Positions 51,001 through 63,776 of a stretch of DNA of 64,000 bases are shown here, piece after piece. Where the stretch lies: assembly GCA_031761405.1 (NCBI GenBank), contig JASEVX010000003.1:113773831-113837830 (forward strand). The letters are read 5' to 3'. A program made the position numbers and the translations under genes. The DNA comes from Serripes groenlandicus (taxonomy: Eukaryota; Mollusca; Bivalvia; Cardiida; Cardiidae). Below the pieces are notes generated by a model. That model worked only from the letters and a program-made list of their open reading frames with translations, searched no databases and was not told the origin of the DNA. Each line of letters opens with the position of its first letter. The stretch's first letter is position 1.

Positions 51001-52043
51001 TAAAAATAACTATGCATTAAGTAATAGAATGTCGAAATTTGTGTTCATATAAGCAATGTGGAATTTCATTGAAACACATTCTAATTAACATGCCACAGCT
51101 GCATTGCGTTGATTTGACGTTACAAACGTAAAGAGCAACGCTGTGCAACCTCATACATTGGGAGCTTAGAGTCAACAACTTAATGAGTTTAAAAGACCGG
51201 ACATAAACATATATAATTAACAAACATCATTCAACAAAATGAACAAGAGGACTAAGATGACCCCGAATCACTGAAAAGTAGCACATGTGTAAGGGCCAGG
51301 CCTCATGACTGGACATATTTGATCAAAAGTGGTGAATAAACAGCAAGGAGTAGACAATGTAAGCAAGGTTGTAAACCCAAGCCCCCTAACTGCCATATGT
51401 TTCAAACAATGGATTTATAGAGGGTCACCTATGGACCATTTCTTTCAAATTATCTAAAATTCAGACAAGCAGATTCAGAGAAATGTTGTCATGTAACCCT
51501 TATTCTCCTTCTGATACCATGTGTTGGTCCAGATTTAAATCCAATATAGCTTGAACAGTTTCTGTAGAGTGTCACAAAATAAATATTATTTGGACACAAG
51601 ACACCCACTTTCAGAAAGGACATTTTTCTGATGCTGCCTGAAAACCATGTTTTTCAACAAATCGATAATGATAAATATTTGTTGTACAGTAACATTTCTT
51701 GTCAAATTATTTAGAAATCAGACAAGTACTTTAAGTGGAGAAGAATATTAAAGTTTTGTATTTTTACCGGTTTTCTAATGCAACCTGCTAGTCGTGTTTT
51801 TCAACCAATAAATATGGCTTGAAATTTCAGTCACAATATCTTGCAATGAGACAAGTCGACTCAGAGCAGAAGATTTTTAAAGAATTTCCATTTCCCCAAT
51901 TCTGTTAAAGTTAAAATTGTTGAAAAAATTAGAAGAGGACCACCAATAGAAAATTCCTGTGATGCTTGGTTGCAATTGGCCAAGTGGTTAAGGAGATGTT
52001 GTTAAAAGCTGCAATATCCAATGATGGAGGGATCATAATAGCC
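51001..52043. other. Intergenic with old repeat fragments
   Basis: Fragments of the 48-49 kb dispersed repeat are visible from about 51300. No gene recognised. Confidence 0.4.
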
Positions 52044-52256
52044 TAACCCTTTCCCTCACGCAACAATTATGCAGCAGACGACTTTGACCATATTTTGTAG
52101 ACGTCTCTATAATTGAACCAATGTCTAAAAATGGAAAACAGTGTGGCAAAAGGAGAAATAGCTCGTTTTGAGAAATTTCGTCTTTTGTCACTATGTTTTT
52201 AAAAAGCCGTCTGCTGCAGTGGCGTCAGAAAGCGTCTATATGAGGGAAAGGGTTAA
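52044..52256 (-). mobile_element. piggyBac-like MITE copy
   Basis: TAACCCTTTCCCTCACG at the left and TATGAGGGAAAGGGTTAA at the right; CTGCTGCAG and the central GAAATAGCTCG...GAGAAATTTC hairpin are present. Confidence 0.8.
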
Positions 52257-52492
52257 CCGTTTCACACATGCAGCAGATGACTAATACAGGCAAAATTAGA
52301 ATAGTTCTCTAAAAGTGTGCGAGTTACATAAGAGATCTGGTTTGTCAGAACATCAATATCTGATTACAATTAATCTAGCCTTAGCCCATATTCAACAAAT
52401 CTGCAGCAGACGACCTTGAAATCATCTGGGGAATAATATGGAATATCATCATAAATGAAAATTTGAATATTGAATAGAATTGAAAATATTGT

Positions 52493-55400
52493 GGCAGTGA
52501 ACCATGAGTGCAGTTCCATCATGGTGAACTGTCTAACAACTGGTGCAGTGAACCATGTGTGCAGTTCCATCATGGTGAAGTGTCTAACAACTGGTGCAGT
52601 GAACCATGAGTGCAGTTCCATCATGGTGAACTGTCTAACAACTGGTGCAGTGAACCATGTGTGCAGTTCCATCATGGTGAACTGTCTAACAAATGATGCA
52701 GTGAACCATGAGTGCAGTTCCATCATGGTGAAGTGTCTAACAACTGTTGCAGTGAACCATGAGTGCAGTTCCATCATGGTGAAGTGTCTAACAACTGTTG
52801 CAGTGAACCATGAGTGCAGTTCCATCATGGTGAAGTGTCTAACAACTGTTGCAGTGAACCATGAGTGCAGTTCCATCATGGTGAAGTGTCTAACAACTGG
52901 TGCAATGAACCATGAGTGCAGTTCCATCATGGTGAAGTGTCTAACAACTGGTGCAGTGAACCATGAGTGCAGTTCCATCATGGTGAAGTGTCTAACAACT
53001 GGTGCAATGAACCATGAGTGCAGTTCCATCATGGTGAAGTGTCTAACAACTGGTGCAGTGAACCATGAGTGCAGTTCCATCATGGTGAAGTGTCTAACAA
53101 CTGGTGCAATGAACCATGAGTGCAGTTCCATCATGGTGAAGTGTCTAACAACTGGTGCAGTGAACCATGAGTGCAGTTCCATCATGGTGAAGTGTCTAAC
53201 AACTGGTGCAATGAACCATGAGTGCAGTTCCATCATGGTGAAGTGTCTAACAACTGGTGCAGTGAACCATGAGTGCAGTTCCATCATGGTGAAGTGTCTA
53301 ACAACTGGTGCAGTTCCATCATGGTGAACTGTCTAACAACTGGTGCAGTGAACCATGAGTGCAGTTCCATCATGGTGAAGTGTCTAACAACTGGTGCAGT
53401 GAACCATGAGTGCAGTTCCATCATGGTGAAGTGTCTAACAACTGATGCAGTGAACCATGAGTGCAGTTCCATCATGGTGAAGTGTCTAACAACTGTTGCA
53501 GTGAACCATGAGTGCAGTTCCATCATGGTGAAGTGTCTAACAACTGTTGCAGTGAACCATGAGTGCAGTTCCATCATGGTGAAGTGTCTAACAACTGTTG
53601 CAGTGAACCATGAGTGCAGTTCCATCATGGTGAAGTGTCTAACAACTGGTGCAATGAACCATGAGTGCAGTTCCATCATGGTGAAGTGTCTAACAACTGG
53701 TGCAGTGAACCATGAGTGCAGTTCCATCATGGTGAAGTGTCTAACAACTGGTGCAATGAACCATGAGTGCAGTTCCATCATGGTGAAGTGTCTAACAACT
53801 GTTGCAGTGAACCATGAGTGCAGTTCCATCATGGTGAAGTGTCTAACAACTGGTGCAATGAACCATGAGTGCAGTTCCATCATGGTGAAGTGTCTAACAA
53901 CTGGTGCAGTGAACCATGAGTGCAGTTCCATCATGGTGAAGTGTCTAACAACTGGTGCAATGAACCATGAGTGCAGTTCCATCATGGTGAAGTGTCTAAC
54001 AACTGGTGCAGTGAACCATGAGTGCAGTTCCATCATGGTGAAGTGTCTAACAACTGGTGCAGTTCCATCATGGTGAAGTGTCTAACAACTGGTGCAGTGA
54101 ACCATGAGTGCAGTTCCATCATGGTGAAGTGTCTAACAACTGATGCAGTGAACCATGAGTGCAGTTCCATCATGGTGAAGTGTCTAACAACTGGTGCAGT
54201 GAACCATGAGTGCAGTTCCATCATGGTGAAGTGTCTAACAACTGGTGCAGTGAACCATGAGTGCAGTTCCATCATGGTGAAGTGTCTAACAACTGATGCA
54301 GTGAACCATGAGTGCAGTTACATCATGGTGAAGTGTCTAACAACTGGTGCAGTGAACCATGAGTGCAGTTCCATCATGGTGAAGTGTCTAACAACTGGTG
54401 CAGTGAACCATGAGTGCAGTTCCATCATGATGAAGTGTCTAACAACTGGTGCAGTGAACCATGTGTTCAGTTCCATCATGGTAATGTGTCTTACAACTGG
54501 TGCAGTGAACCATGAGTGCAGTAACATCATGGTGAACTGTCTAACAACTGGTGCAGTGAAACATGAGTGCAGTTACATCATGGTGAACTGTCTAACAACT
54601 GATGCAGTGAACCATGAGTGCAGTTCCATCATGGTGAAGTGTCCAACAACTGGTGCAGTGAACCATGAGTGCAGTGTCATCATGGTTACCTGTCTAACAA
54701 CTGGTGCAGTGAACCATGAGTGCAGTTCCATCATGGTTACCTGTCTAACAACTGGTGCAGTGAACCATGAGTGCAGTTCCATCATGGTGAACTGTCTAAC
54801 AACTGATGCAGTGAACCATGAGTGCAGTTCCATCATGGTGAAGTGTGTAACAACTGGTGCAGTGAACCATGAGTGCAGTTCCATCATGGTGAAGTGTCTA
54901 ACAACTGGTGCAATGAACCATGAGTGCAGTTCCATCATGGTGAAGTGTCTAACAACTGGTGCAGTGAACCATGAGTGCAGTTCCATCATGGTGAAGTGCC
55001 TAACAACTGGTGCAGTGAACCATGGGTGCAGTTCCATCATGGTGAACTGTCTAACAACTGGTGCAGTGAACCATGAGTGCAGTTCCATCATGGTGAACTG
55101 TCTAACAACTGGTGCAGTGAACCATGAGTGCAGTTCCATCATGGTGAAGTGTCTAACAACTGGTGCAGTGAACCATGAGTGCAGTTCCATCATGGTGAAG
55201 TGTCTAACAACTGATGCAGTGAACCATGAGTGCAGTTCCATCATGGTGAAGTGTCTAACAACTGATGCAGTGAACCATGAGTGCAGTTCCATCATGGTGA
55301 AGTGTCTAACAACTGGTGCAGTGAACCATGAGTGCAGTTCCATCATGGTGAAGTGTCTAACAACTGGTGCAGTGAACCATGAGTGCAGTTCCATCATGGT

Positions 55401-56937
55401 GAAGTGTCTAACAACTGATGCAGTGAACCATGAGTGCAGTTCCATCATGGTGAAGTGTCTAACAACTGATGCAGTGAACCATGAGTGCAGTTCCATCATG
55501 GTGAAGTGTCTAACAACTGGTGCAGTGAACCATGAGTGCAGTTCCATCATGGTGAAGTGTCTAACAACTGGTGCAGTGAACCATGAGTGCAGTTCCATCA
55601 TGGTGAAGTGTCTAACAACTGGTGCAGTGAACCATGAGTGCAGTTCCATCATGGTGAAGTGTCTAACAACTGGTGCAGTGAACCATGAGTGCAGTTCCAT
55701 CATGGTGAAGTGTCTAACAACTGATGCAGTGAACCATGAGTGCAGTTCCATCATGGTGAAGTGTCTAACAACTGATGCAGTGAACCATGAGTGCAGTTCC
55801 ATCATGGTGAAGTGTCTAACAACTGGTGCAGTGAACCATGAGTGCAGTTCCATTATGGTGAACTGTCTAACAACTGGTGCAGTGAACCATGAGTGCAGTT
55901 CCATCATGGTGAAGTGTCTAACTGATGCAGTGAACCATGAGTGCAGTTACATCATGGTGAAGTGTCTAACAACTGGTGCAGTGAACCATGAGTGCAGTTC
56001 CATCATGGTGAAGTGTCTAACAACTGGTGCAGTGAACCATGAGTGCAGTTCCATCATGATGAAGTGTCTAACAACTGGTGCAGTCAACCATGTGTTCAGT
56101 TCCATCATGATGAAGTGTCTTACAACTGGTGCAGTGAACCATGAGTGCAGTTACATCATGGTGAACTGTCTAACAACTGGTGCAGTGAAACATGAGTGCA
56201 GTTACATCATGGTGAACTGTCTAACAACTGGTGCAGTGAACCATGAGTGTAGTTCCATCATGGTGAAGTGTCCAACAACTGGTGCAGTGAACCATGAGTG
56301 CAGTGCCATCATGGTTACCTGTCTAACAACTGGTGCAGTGAACCATGAGTGCAGTTCCATCATGGTTACCTGTCTAACAACTGGTGCAGTGAACCATGAG
56401 TGCAGTTCCATCATGGTGAACTGTCTAACAACTGATGCAGTGAACCATGAGTGCAGTTCCATCATGGTGAACTGTCTAACAACTGATGCAGTGAACCATG
56501 AGTGCAGTTCCATCATGGTGAACTGTCTAACAACTGATGCAGTGAACCATGAGAGCAGTTCCATCATGGTGACCTGTCTAACAACTGGTGCAGTGAACCA
56601 TGTGTGCAGTTCCATCATGGTGAACTGTCTAACAACTGATGCAGTGAAATATGAGAGCAGTTCCATCATGGTGACCTGTCTAACAACTGGTGCAGTGAAC
56701 CATGTGTGCAGTTCCATCATGGTGAACTGTCCAACAACTGGTGCAGTGAACCATGAGTGCAATCCCATCAAGGTGAACGGTCTAACAACTGGTGCAGTGA
56801 TCCATGAGTGAAGTTACATCCTCGTGATTTGTCTAACAACTGGTGCAGTGAACCATAAGTGCAGTTCCATCATGGTGAACTGTCTAACAAATGATGCAGT
56901 AAACCATGAGTGAAGTTAAATCATGGTGAACTGTCTA
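52493..56937. repeat. 51-bp minisatellite, about 87 units, with higher-order repeats
   Basis: The unit contains GCAGTGAACCATGAGTGCAG followed by TTCCATCATGGTGAAGTGTC and TAACAACTGGT. Two truncated 35-bp units (near 53309 and 54058) lack 16 bp between the internal TGCAGT repeats. They mark a 749-bp block (14 full units plus one short) present twice. A block near 54290-54830 recurs at 55920-56450, offset 1629 bp, that is 32 units minus 3 bp. Around 55200-55800 a two-by-two alternation of unit types gives a 204-bp periodicity. The last units (56800-56937) are diverged. Confidence 0.95.
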
Positions 56938-56984
56938 TTTCTTGGATGTTCATTTTGAAAATATTAAATATCTTGATAATAAGT

Positions 56985-57170
56985 CTGATGTCTCTGCAGC
57001 AGACAGCGCTTTTTAAAAACATGGCGACAAAAGAAGAAAAAATTGCTCAAAACAAGCAATCTCCCTTTTGTCACCATGTTTTCAACTCTATTCAATTAAG
57101 TTACTCATTTTTATCGGGTATGTTTTCGTAGTCTCTGCTACAGAGTTGTTGTATGTGGGAAAGGATAAAA
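56985..57170. mobile_element. Degenerate piggyBac-like MITE
   Basis: CTCTGCAGCAGACAGC, a CAAAAGAAGAAAAAATTGCT half-hairpin and GGGAAAGGAT end are recognisable. Confidence 0.6.
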
Positions 57171-57792
57171 GTGTTATCAGAAAAGACATCATCTGATATC
57201 CACCAAATTATGTGATGTATTGTGAGAGTAGCCCAATCAACAACTGGGGGAAGTCTGGATTACCTGCCCCTATCACTATGTTACTGTAATATTTGTAATA
57301 TAGTACGCAGGGAATCAAACTACAACTGGGGGTATCAAGGAGGCAATCAAGTTTTCTCCTTTTCTCACAATATTTTCAAAAGCCTTCCATTGTAAATGTA
57401 TCAATCATTTGTCACAGGGAATAGGTTAATGACAATTGGTCACTTGAACCAATTCAATCAAGAAGACGCATTTTGACAGTATTTCGAAGCTAATGAAATG
57501 TTTCAACTCAATTCAATAATTATACTCTCTTGACATGTTTCGTATCGTTTTAAAAGCTGTCTGCTGCAGATTTAAAATCTGGTACAAAATATAGTAGGAA
57601 AAGAAAACGATAACTTTATTATGATGAGTTTATACATTTCCAGTCAAGTGTATCACACACAGCTTTAGTTGTCTAAAGCAAACAGTGGAAGATAATATTA
57701 CTTACATCAAACATACAACCAAAATGACCAAACATTATTAACTCTTTCCCACATACAACAAATCTGCAGCAGACGACTTTAAAAACAGTTAG

Positions 57793-58022
57793 TTAACCCT
57801 TTCCCTCATATAGGCGCTTTCTGACGCCTCTGCAGCAGACAGCTTTTTGAAAACATAGTGACAAAAGAAGAAATTGCTCAAAACGAGCAATTTCTCCTTT
57901 TGACACAATGTTTTCCACTTTAAGTCATAGGTTATCCATTCAATTAGAGAGATTTTCTATTTGTTGACAAAATATGTTTAAAGTCGTCTGCTGCAGAATT
58001 GTCTTATGAGGGAAAGGGTTAA
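57793..58022 (+). mobile_element. piggyBac-like MITE, well-preserved copy
   Basis: TTAACCCTTTCCCTCATA at the left and ATGAGGGAAAGGGTTAA at the right with TTAA at both edges; the core is AAATTGCTCAAAACGAGCAA with a long stem. Confidence 0.85.
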
Positions 58023-58049
58023 CCATATGAAAACTCTAAAAATGAAAGG

Positions 58050-61000
58050 ACAATTATTGAAAAAAAAAAGTTGAAAACATTGTGGTAAATGGAGAAATTG
58101 CTCGTTTTGAGCAATATCTCCTTCTACCAAAATGTTTTCAATAGTCGTCTGCTGTAGAGGCGTCAGAAAGCGTCTATATGTGGGAAAGTCTTAATACTTT
58201 CCAACATAAGGAAACAATTTGACAAATCTTCAACAGATGACTTTTGAAAACATTGTAGCAAAAAGAGAAATTGATCAATTAATACATTGAAGTCAATTAT
58301 CTTACCTTCATTTATTGAAATATTGCATGATATGCACAGATGTCTTCAAACTCCTCTGTATTCTATGTACATATGTGGGATAGATAAAATATAAGGAGTC
58401 CTCTAGCTCTAGTTTTCATTCCGCGCAGAAATGTTAATACAAAGCTCAACTACTTTACTGCTTTTGCCATCCATTTACTCCGTGAGGAGAACATCTCGAA
58501 ATTATATGTATGTAATACAACCCTTTCACACATGCAACAATTTGCAGCATACGACTTTGAAAACAAAAATGCAATATTGTGAAAAATGGAAAGTAAAATA
58601 ATTGAAGAGTTGAAAACATTGTGGCAAACCGAGATATTGTTCATAATGAGCAATTTCTCCTTTACCACAATGGTTTGATTGTCGCTTGCTGTTTGCGTGA
58701 AAAACACTTGTTAACTATTTTCCTGATATGGATTACATTTGGTGCCTTAAATAGCAGACCACTTTCAAAAAGCATTGCTGTACCAGGAAAAAATTGCTTA
58801 AAAGTAATTTCTCCTTTTCCAACAATATTTGTTAACTTTTTTTAAATATAAACACTTTCCCCACAGATTGGTTTCCAATCAGAAAGCTTTGACAAAATCA
58901 TAGCTGGTTAATGATAAAAAATGCTTAGAATGGACTATAAGGAATTCAAAGCATCAGATAAAAAAACAAGACGTTTTTGTTAACTGACAGTATAATGATG
59001 ACATTTTATAGTATAAATTGTTGGAAAGAAAGGGGGGAGAGGGGGGTGGGGGGTGATATGCCTCCTTTCACTAGAAAGTCCTTCTCTCACAATGTGTTAA
59101 AATATTGTCTGCAGTAAATTCATTAATGGTTTACTAAATAGGCAAGGAGGTGGGTACACACCATAACCCTTTCCCATATGCACATGCATTGTGGTGCAGT
59201 AATCTAACTCTATTCAATGATCATAATTTCATATATAGAGATTATCCATATTTTTGTCAAGATGTTTTCAAAGTCGTCCGCAGTATATTGGTCTTATAAG
59301 TGAAAAAGTTCAAGAAGAAGTCTCGCAGTGGACATATACACAACACAACTCATTTATGCAGCTAATGTCTATTATTCTGTACAAATGGTATTAAAACGCC
59401 TTTAAAATATGTAAAAATTGCGTTGACTAGGATGAATGTCTTCTTATGTATGTTGTTTCATATATATTTACATCAATACCTGGTGCATAAGGTTGAGGAA
59501 AATATCTGACATTGTCCCATCAACTCAGATTATGTCCTACAGTTCAATGACTTGTGACTTATGCCAGAATTAAGCAAGAGGGCAGTGATAACCCTGTTAC
59601 GCTCACCTGAGTACAATGCCTCTATATAAGGTGTTCATAAGCAATACTTAACTCTTTCCCACATACAACAAGTCAACAAGAGACGACTTTGGAAATATCT
59701 TAGCTAAATTATGGTAAATATCTATAAGTTAAATTTGAATCATTGAATCAAATTGAAAACATGGTGACAAGAGGAGAAATTGCTCATAACGAGTAGTTTC
59801 TCATTTTGCTACAATGTCTTCAAAAGTCATCTGCAACAGATGCATCATAATAGGTTAAACGTGACATGTAGATGGTCCACAATTTTATGATCTTAAATTT
59901 GACCTGACTTTATACATATTTATACTTTCCCTAGATATCATCAATATTCATTGATGTCACCTCTGGATATCACCATGACAATCATTCTGAACAAGTTTCA
60001 TGAAGATCAGATGAAAACTGTGACCTCTAGAAAGTGAAAACATTGCTAGGCAACAATGAGAAACTTATCATAACAAACAAATTCTTAAACCTGTTTCTAC
60101 TCCAGCCTTTTCTCTTGTAGACATTTTATGAGGCATCTGCAGCAGAAAACATTAGGACACAATTTCTGTAACTATATTCAAGTATTATCCTTTCATTAAC
60201 AGAGACATTTCATATTTATTCCTAGATGTGTTCAAAATCATCTGCTGCAGATTTGATGTATGTGGGAAAGGGTTAAGCCCTATAACCTTTTTAAATTGTA
60301 TAACATTTCTTCAGATGTTTTTTTTATTTTGCAACAAGTCCTAAATTGCCAAACGATATTCCTTTTTAATAAATCATTCTAACATCAAATTGAGGCTTCT
60401 CAAAACAAGAGCACCGCGTACGGCACAGACGCTCGACTGATAGAAAACAGAAGAAAAAAAAGCTGAGCTAAACAAAAAACCTTAACCGGACGACCACGCC
60501 AGGGTCATGACAATAGCTCTCGTTTTTTTCAAAAGTCGAGCTAATAATTGTCTTAGTGCTATGCTTCTTTCAAGTAAAGACAATATCATATATGGGTTTG
60601 GCTGCCACATTGGGAATTTCAGAAAACGAAAAAATACTTATCTAGAGCTCTTTTGAAGTCTAAAAAGAGCATAATAAGTTTGGCTGAAAAATATTTGGAC
60701 CCCTCAATTTATTGTTTGAATGATTTATTAAATTAAAAACTTTAAAGGAATAAAGTTTGCCAATCTAGAGCTTGTTTCAAAGTAAATTACATATGAAGAA
60801 ATATTACACAATGAAAAAGCTAAAAAGCAGGTGAAATAAAACAAAATTGATCAAATTATTAACTGCAGTGTAACCTATTCAATGACACCTCTGTAGGGTG
60901 AAGACCTCTTTAGAACAACCATTCAATATTCGTACTATTCCAACAAAGAGCAAATGGAAAATAAAGACAAAACACCGAATGGTTTAAGGAGGGAGTGGAA

Positions 61001-62306
61001 AACGTTGACATTTCCCCCAATGTTTTCCAACAAATGGAAAACGAGCCTTCCCCATTTATGACTTTCAAAGTCGCCTGTTTTAAGATGCATAAAAATGGGT
61101 TTATATTATGAGAATTTTGTTTCAACACTTTCCCAAATATAGACGCAATTTCACACCTCTTCAACGGGCAACTTTTCAACTTTATTCAATAATCATACTT
61201 TCACAAACAGAGTTTTTCACAGTTTTTATTTAATTAGTCTGTAATATATTTGATGTAAGTGGGAAAGTTTAAACCTCTTAACACTTCCCCTCATATAAAA
61301 ACTTTCTGACACCTCTTCAGTCGACAGCTTTTTGAAAACATGTCAACAAAAATAAAAATTGCTCAAAACAAGCAAATTTCTCCTTTTGTCACCATGGTTT
61401 GTACTTTCATTTAAAGGGAGTTTCAATTTTTGTTCGTGCTTGTTTTCAAAGTCTTCTGCTGCAGATTTGCTGCATGTGGGAAAAGGTTAAGAGCAACATG
61501 GCTATGGAACAGCCGAGTTTCTTTGCCTGTGTGAGATGTTGCTCTGGAGAGGTTGAAAGAATGCTAAGGAACATTTTAGCAAAGCAGTATGAAAGATACT
61601 TGCTAGCACAAATTGTTTAATTTGAGTAATTTCTCCATAGCTTTCATATTCTCAATTTTGCAGCTAGAAGCTGCAGAAACATAAAAAATCTGTTTTCAGG
61701 AAATGGGATAAACAGATGTAGGTATGAACAAGTCTAAAATGTACATACAACAGGAACTTACAATATGAATCTTTAGTTAAGATTAATTTCATTTACACAG
61801 TAACACCATCACTTATTACTCATCATGAGCTCGAGAAATCTTGTAAATAAGAGATGTGCTTTATGTCCCTTTACCACATATGAAATATCTGCAGCAGACG
61901 ACTTTGAAAATATCTAGACAAAACATTTCACAAGTTGCAGTGACGTTAAAATGCGTCTAGATTAGGGAAAGGAATAATCCTTCCCACCTGCAGAAACATT
62001 TTGAGGCATTTGCATCAGACATCATACTTTCAAATATAGACATCATCTTATGTTTGCCTAGTTTCGAAGTCGCTAACAGCAGATGTGTTGTGTATGTGAA
62101 ATTGTCATCGCCTTTTCAATAAGACAATTCTTTTGAGTACCAATCACATAGTTTTTAGTTGAGTAATAAAAGAGATATTATATAGTGTGAAAAGAGAAGC
62201 TTACTCCTTCCACATCTATGTTTACATGTAATACCACATTTCATACCATCTTTTAAAAAATACTTATATAAATTAACATATTTATTAGGAAGTGGACTTG
62301 ATAGTA
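58050..62306. repeat. Region dense in degenerate MITE relatives
   Basis: Recognisable pieces of the same hairpin family occur near 58065-58190, 58230-58270, 58520-58700, 59660-59860, 60105-60275, 61130-61260, 61280-61490, 61865-61970 and 61980-62100. All keep parts of TCTGCAGCAGACGACTTT or GAGAAATTGCTC. A G-rich stretch (59030-59055) is also present. No gene is supported. Confidence 0.6.
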
Positions 62307-62525
62307 TTAACCCTTTCCCTCATAAAGACGCTTTCTGACGCCTCTGCAGCAGACGGCTTTTTGAAAAAGATAAGTGTCGAAAGAAGAAATTGCTCAAAAC
62401 GAGCAATTTCTCTTTTTGCCACAATGTCAAAGGTTATCAATTCAATTACAAAGATTTTCAATGTTTTTGACAAAATATGTTCAAAGTCGTCTGCTGCAGA
62501 ATTGTCGTATGAGGGAAAGGGTTAA
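62307..62525 (+). mobile_element. piggyBac-like MITE, well-preserved copy
   Basis: TTAACCCTTTCCCTCATA and TATGAGGGAAAGGGTTAA ends with TTAA at both edges and a GAAATTGCTC...GAGCAATTTC core. Confidence 0.85.
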
Positions 62526-62569
62526 TAACCCCTTATCCCATTGAATTCCTGTTGCTGTTGTCTGTCTTG

Positions 62570-62775
62570 ATCACCCGTTTCTCACATACAATAAAAATGA
62601 AGCAGACGACTTTAAATAACTATAGGCAAAAAACTATTTAAATGAAATAATTATCGAAGAGTTGAAAACATCGTTGAAAAAAGAGAAATTGCTCATCGTG
62701 AGCAATTTCTCCTTTTCCCACAATGTTTTTTAAAACAGTAGTCTGCCGCAGGTGTCTGTATGTGGGAAAGGATTG
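62570..62775. mobile_element. Degenerate MITE of the same family
   Basis: GAAGCAGACGACTTT, a GAGAAATTGCTCATCGTGAG hairpin half and GGGAAAGGAT end are visible. Confidence 0.55.
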
Positions 62776-63030
62776 ATAAATAAATAGGGAACAGTATAGA
62801 TTTAGACTGCACCATCATGCATGCTGGTCTTAGCCTACATTATTCACAAATGATGTTTTAACTAAGTTAGAAGGATAGGTAAATGCTGTTCAAAGTTATG
62901 TATAGCAGGATAAGGGTTAACAAGATATGAACAGCACTCTGTACAGCATTAGCATCCAATGTATATCCAGATCAGCAATCATATCCACAGTGATCTGGCT
63001 GTGAACTATTCGTCAATAAGTAATACATCT

Positions 63031-63273
63031 AGGGCTTGGCGTGAAACGGTTGCAACTTAAAACCTATTTTGAAAACCCCGGTTTAGGGGCAATTTTGACC
63101 CCTTTGTAAACAATGCAAATTTAGGTGCCATTGCTCAGAACGAGCAATGGCACCTAAATTTACATTGTTTACCAAGAAAAATGATTTAACGCTTATAAAA
63201 GACTTTATGGCAAGGTGAATAACCTTGGTAAAAAAATACCAATTTTAGTTACAACCGTTTCACGCCAAGCCCT
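63031..63273. mobile_element. Palindromic MITE, second family, copy 2
   Basis: Ends AGGGCTTGGCGTGAAACG and its complement; over 95 percent similar by eye to 41732-41974. The core reads TGCTCAGAACGAGCA. Confidence 0.85.
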
Positions 63274-63378
63274 TGACATGATGTATAAGATTTCCGGAAG
63301 ATTCTGTAAAGCAGTATTAATTTGGATCCTTAGCATGAATGCTCAGGCAGGATTTATTCAAAATGTGTAATAATTATG

Positions 63379-63776
63379 TTAACCCTTTTCCTCATACGGC
63401 ATTTCTGCAGCAGACGACTTTGAACATATTTTGTCACAAAATAGAAAATCTCAATAATTGAATGGATAACCTATGACAAAAACTGGAAAACATTGTGGCA
63501 AAAGGAGAAATTGCACGTTTTGTGCAATTTCTTCTTTTGTCACTATGTTTTCAAAAAGCCGTCTGCTGCAGAGGCGTCAGAAAGCGTCTTTGGAAACATC
63601 GGCACAAAAATATGGAAAATTGATATAAATGAGGGTATATTTGCTGAAAAAAGTTGAAAACATTGTGGCAAAAGGAGAAAGTGCTCGCTTTGAGTAATTT
63701 ATTTTTTTGTCACAATGTTTTCAAATGTCATCTGCTGCAGAGGCGTCAGAAAGCGTCTATAGGTAGGGAAGAGTTA
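63379..63776 (-). mobile_element. Two overlapping piggyBac-like MITE copies
   Basis: The first begins TTAACCCTTTTCCTCATA and keeps the hairpin and AGGCGTCAGAAAGCGTCT segment to 63590 but has no terminal AGGGAAAGGG. A second half-element follows (63650-63776) and ends GGGAAGAGTTAA. Confidence 0.7.

Noticed and set aside
52470..56811. Large repeat proteins of 285, 267 and 929 aa (plus strand) and 305, 250 and 444 aa (minus strand)
   Set aside because: They are products of a 51-bp unit without stops. Variation between units is mostly amino-acid changing (Val/Met, Gly/Asp/Val, Lys/Asn) and both strands are equally open, so no selection for protein is seen.
60910..61179. 89-aa minus-strand protein and similar short frames between 43 and 64 kb
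   Set aside because: They overlap degenerate MITE fragments and show no recognisable domain or splice context.
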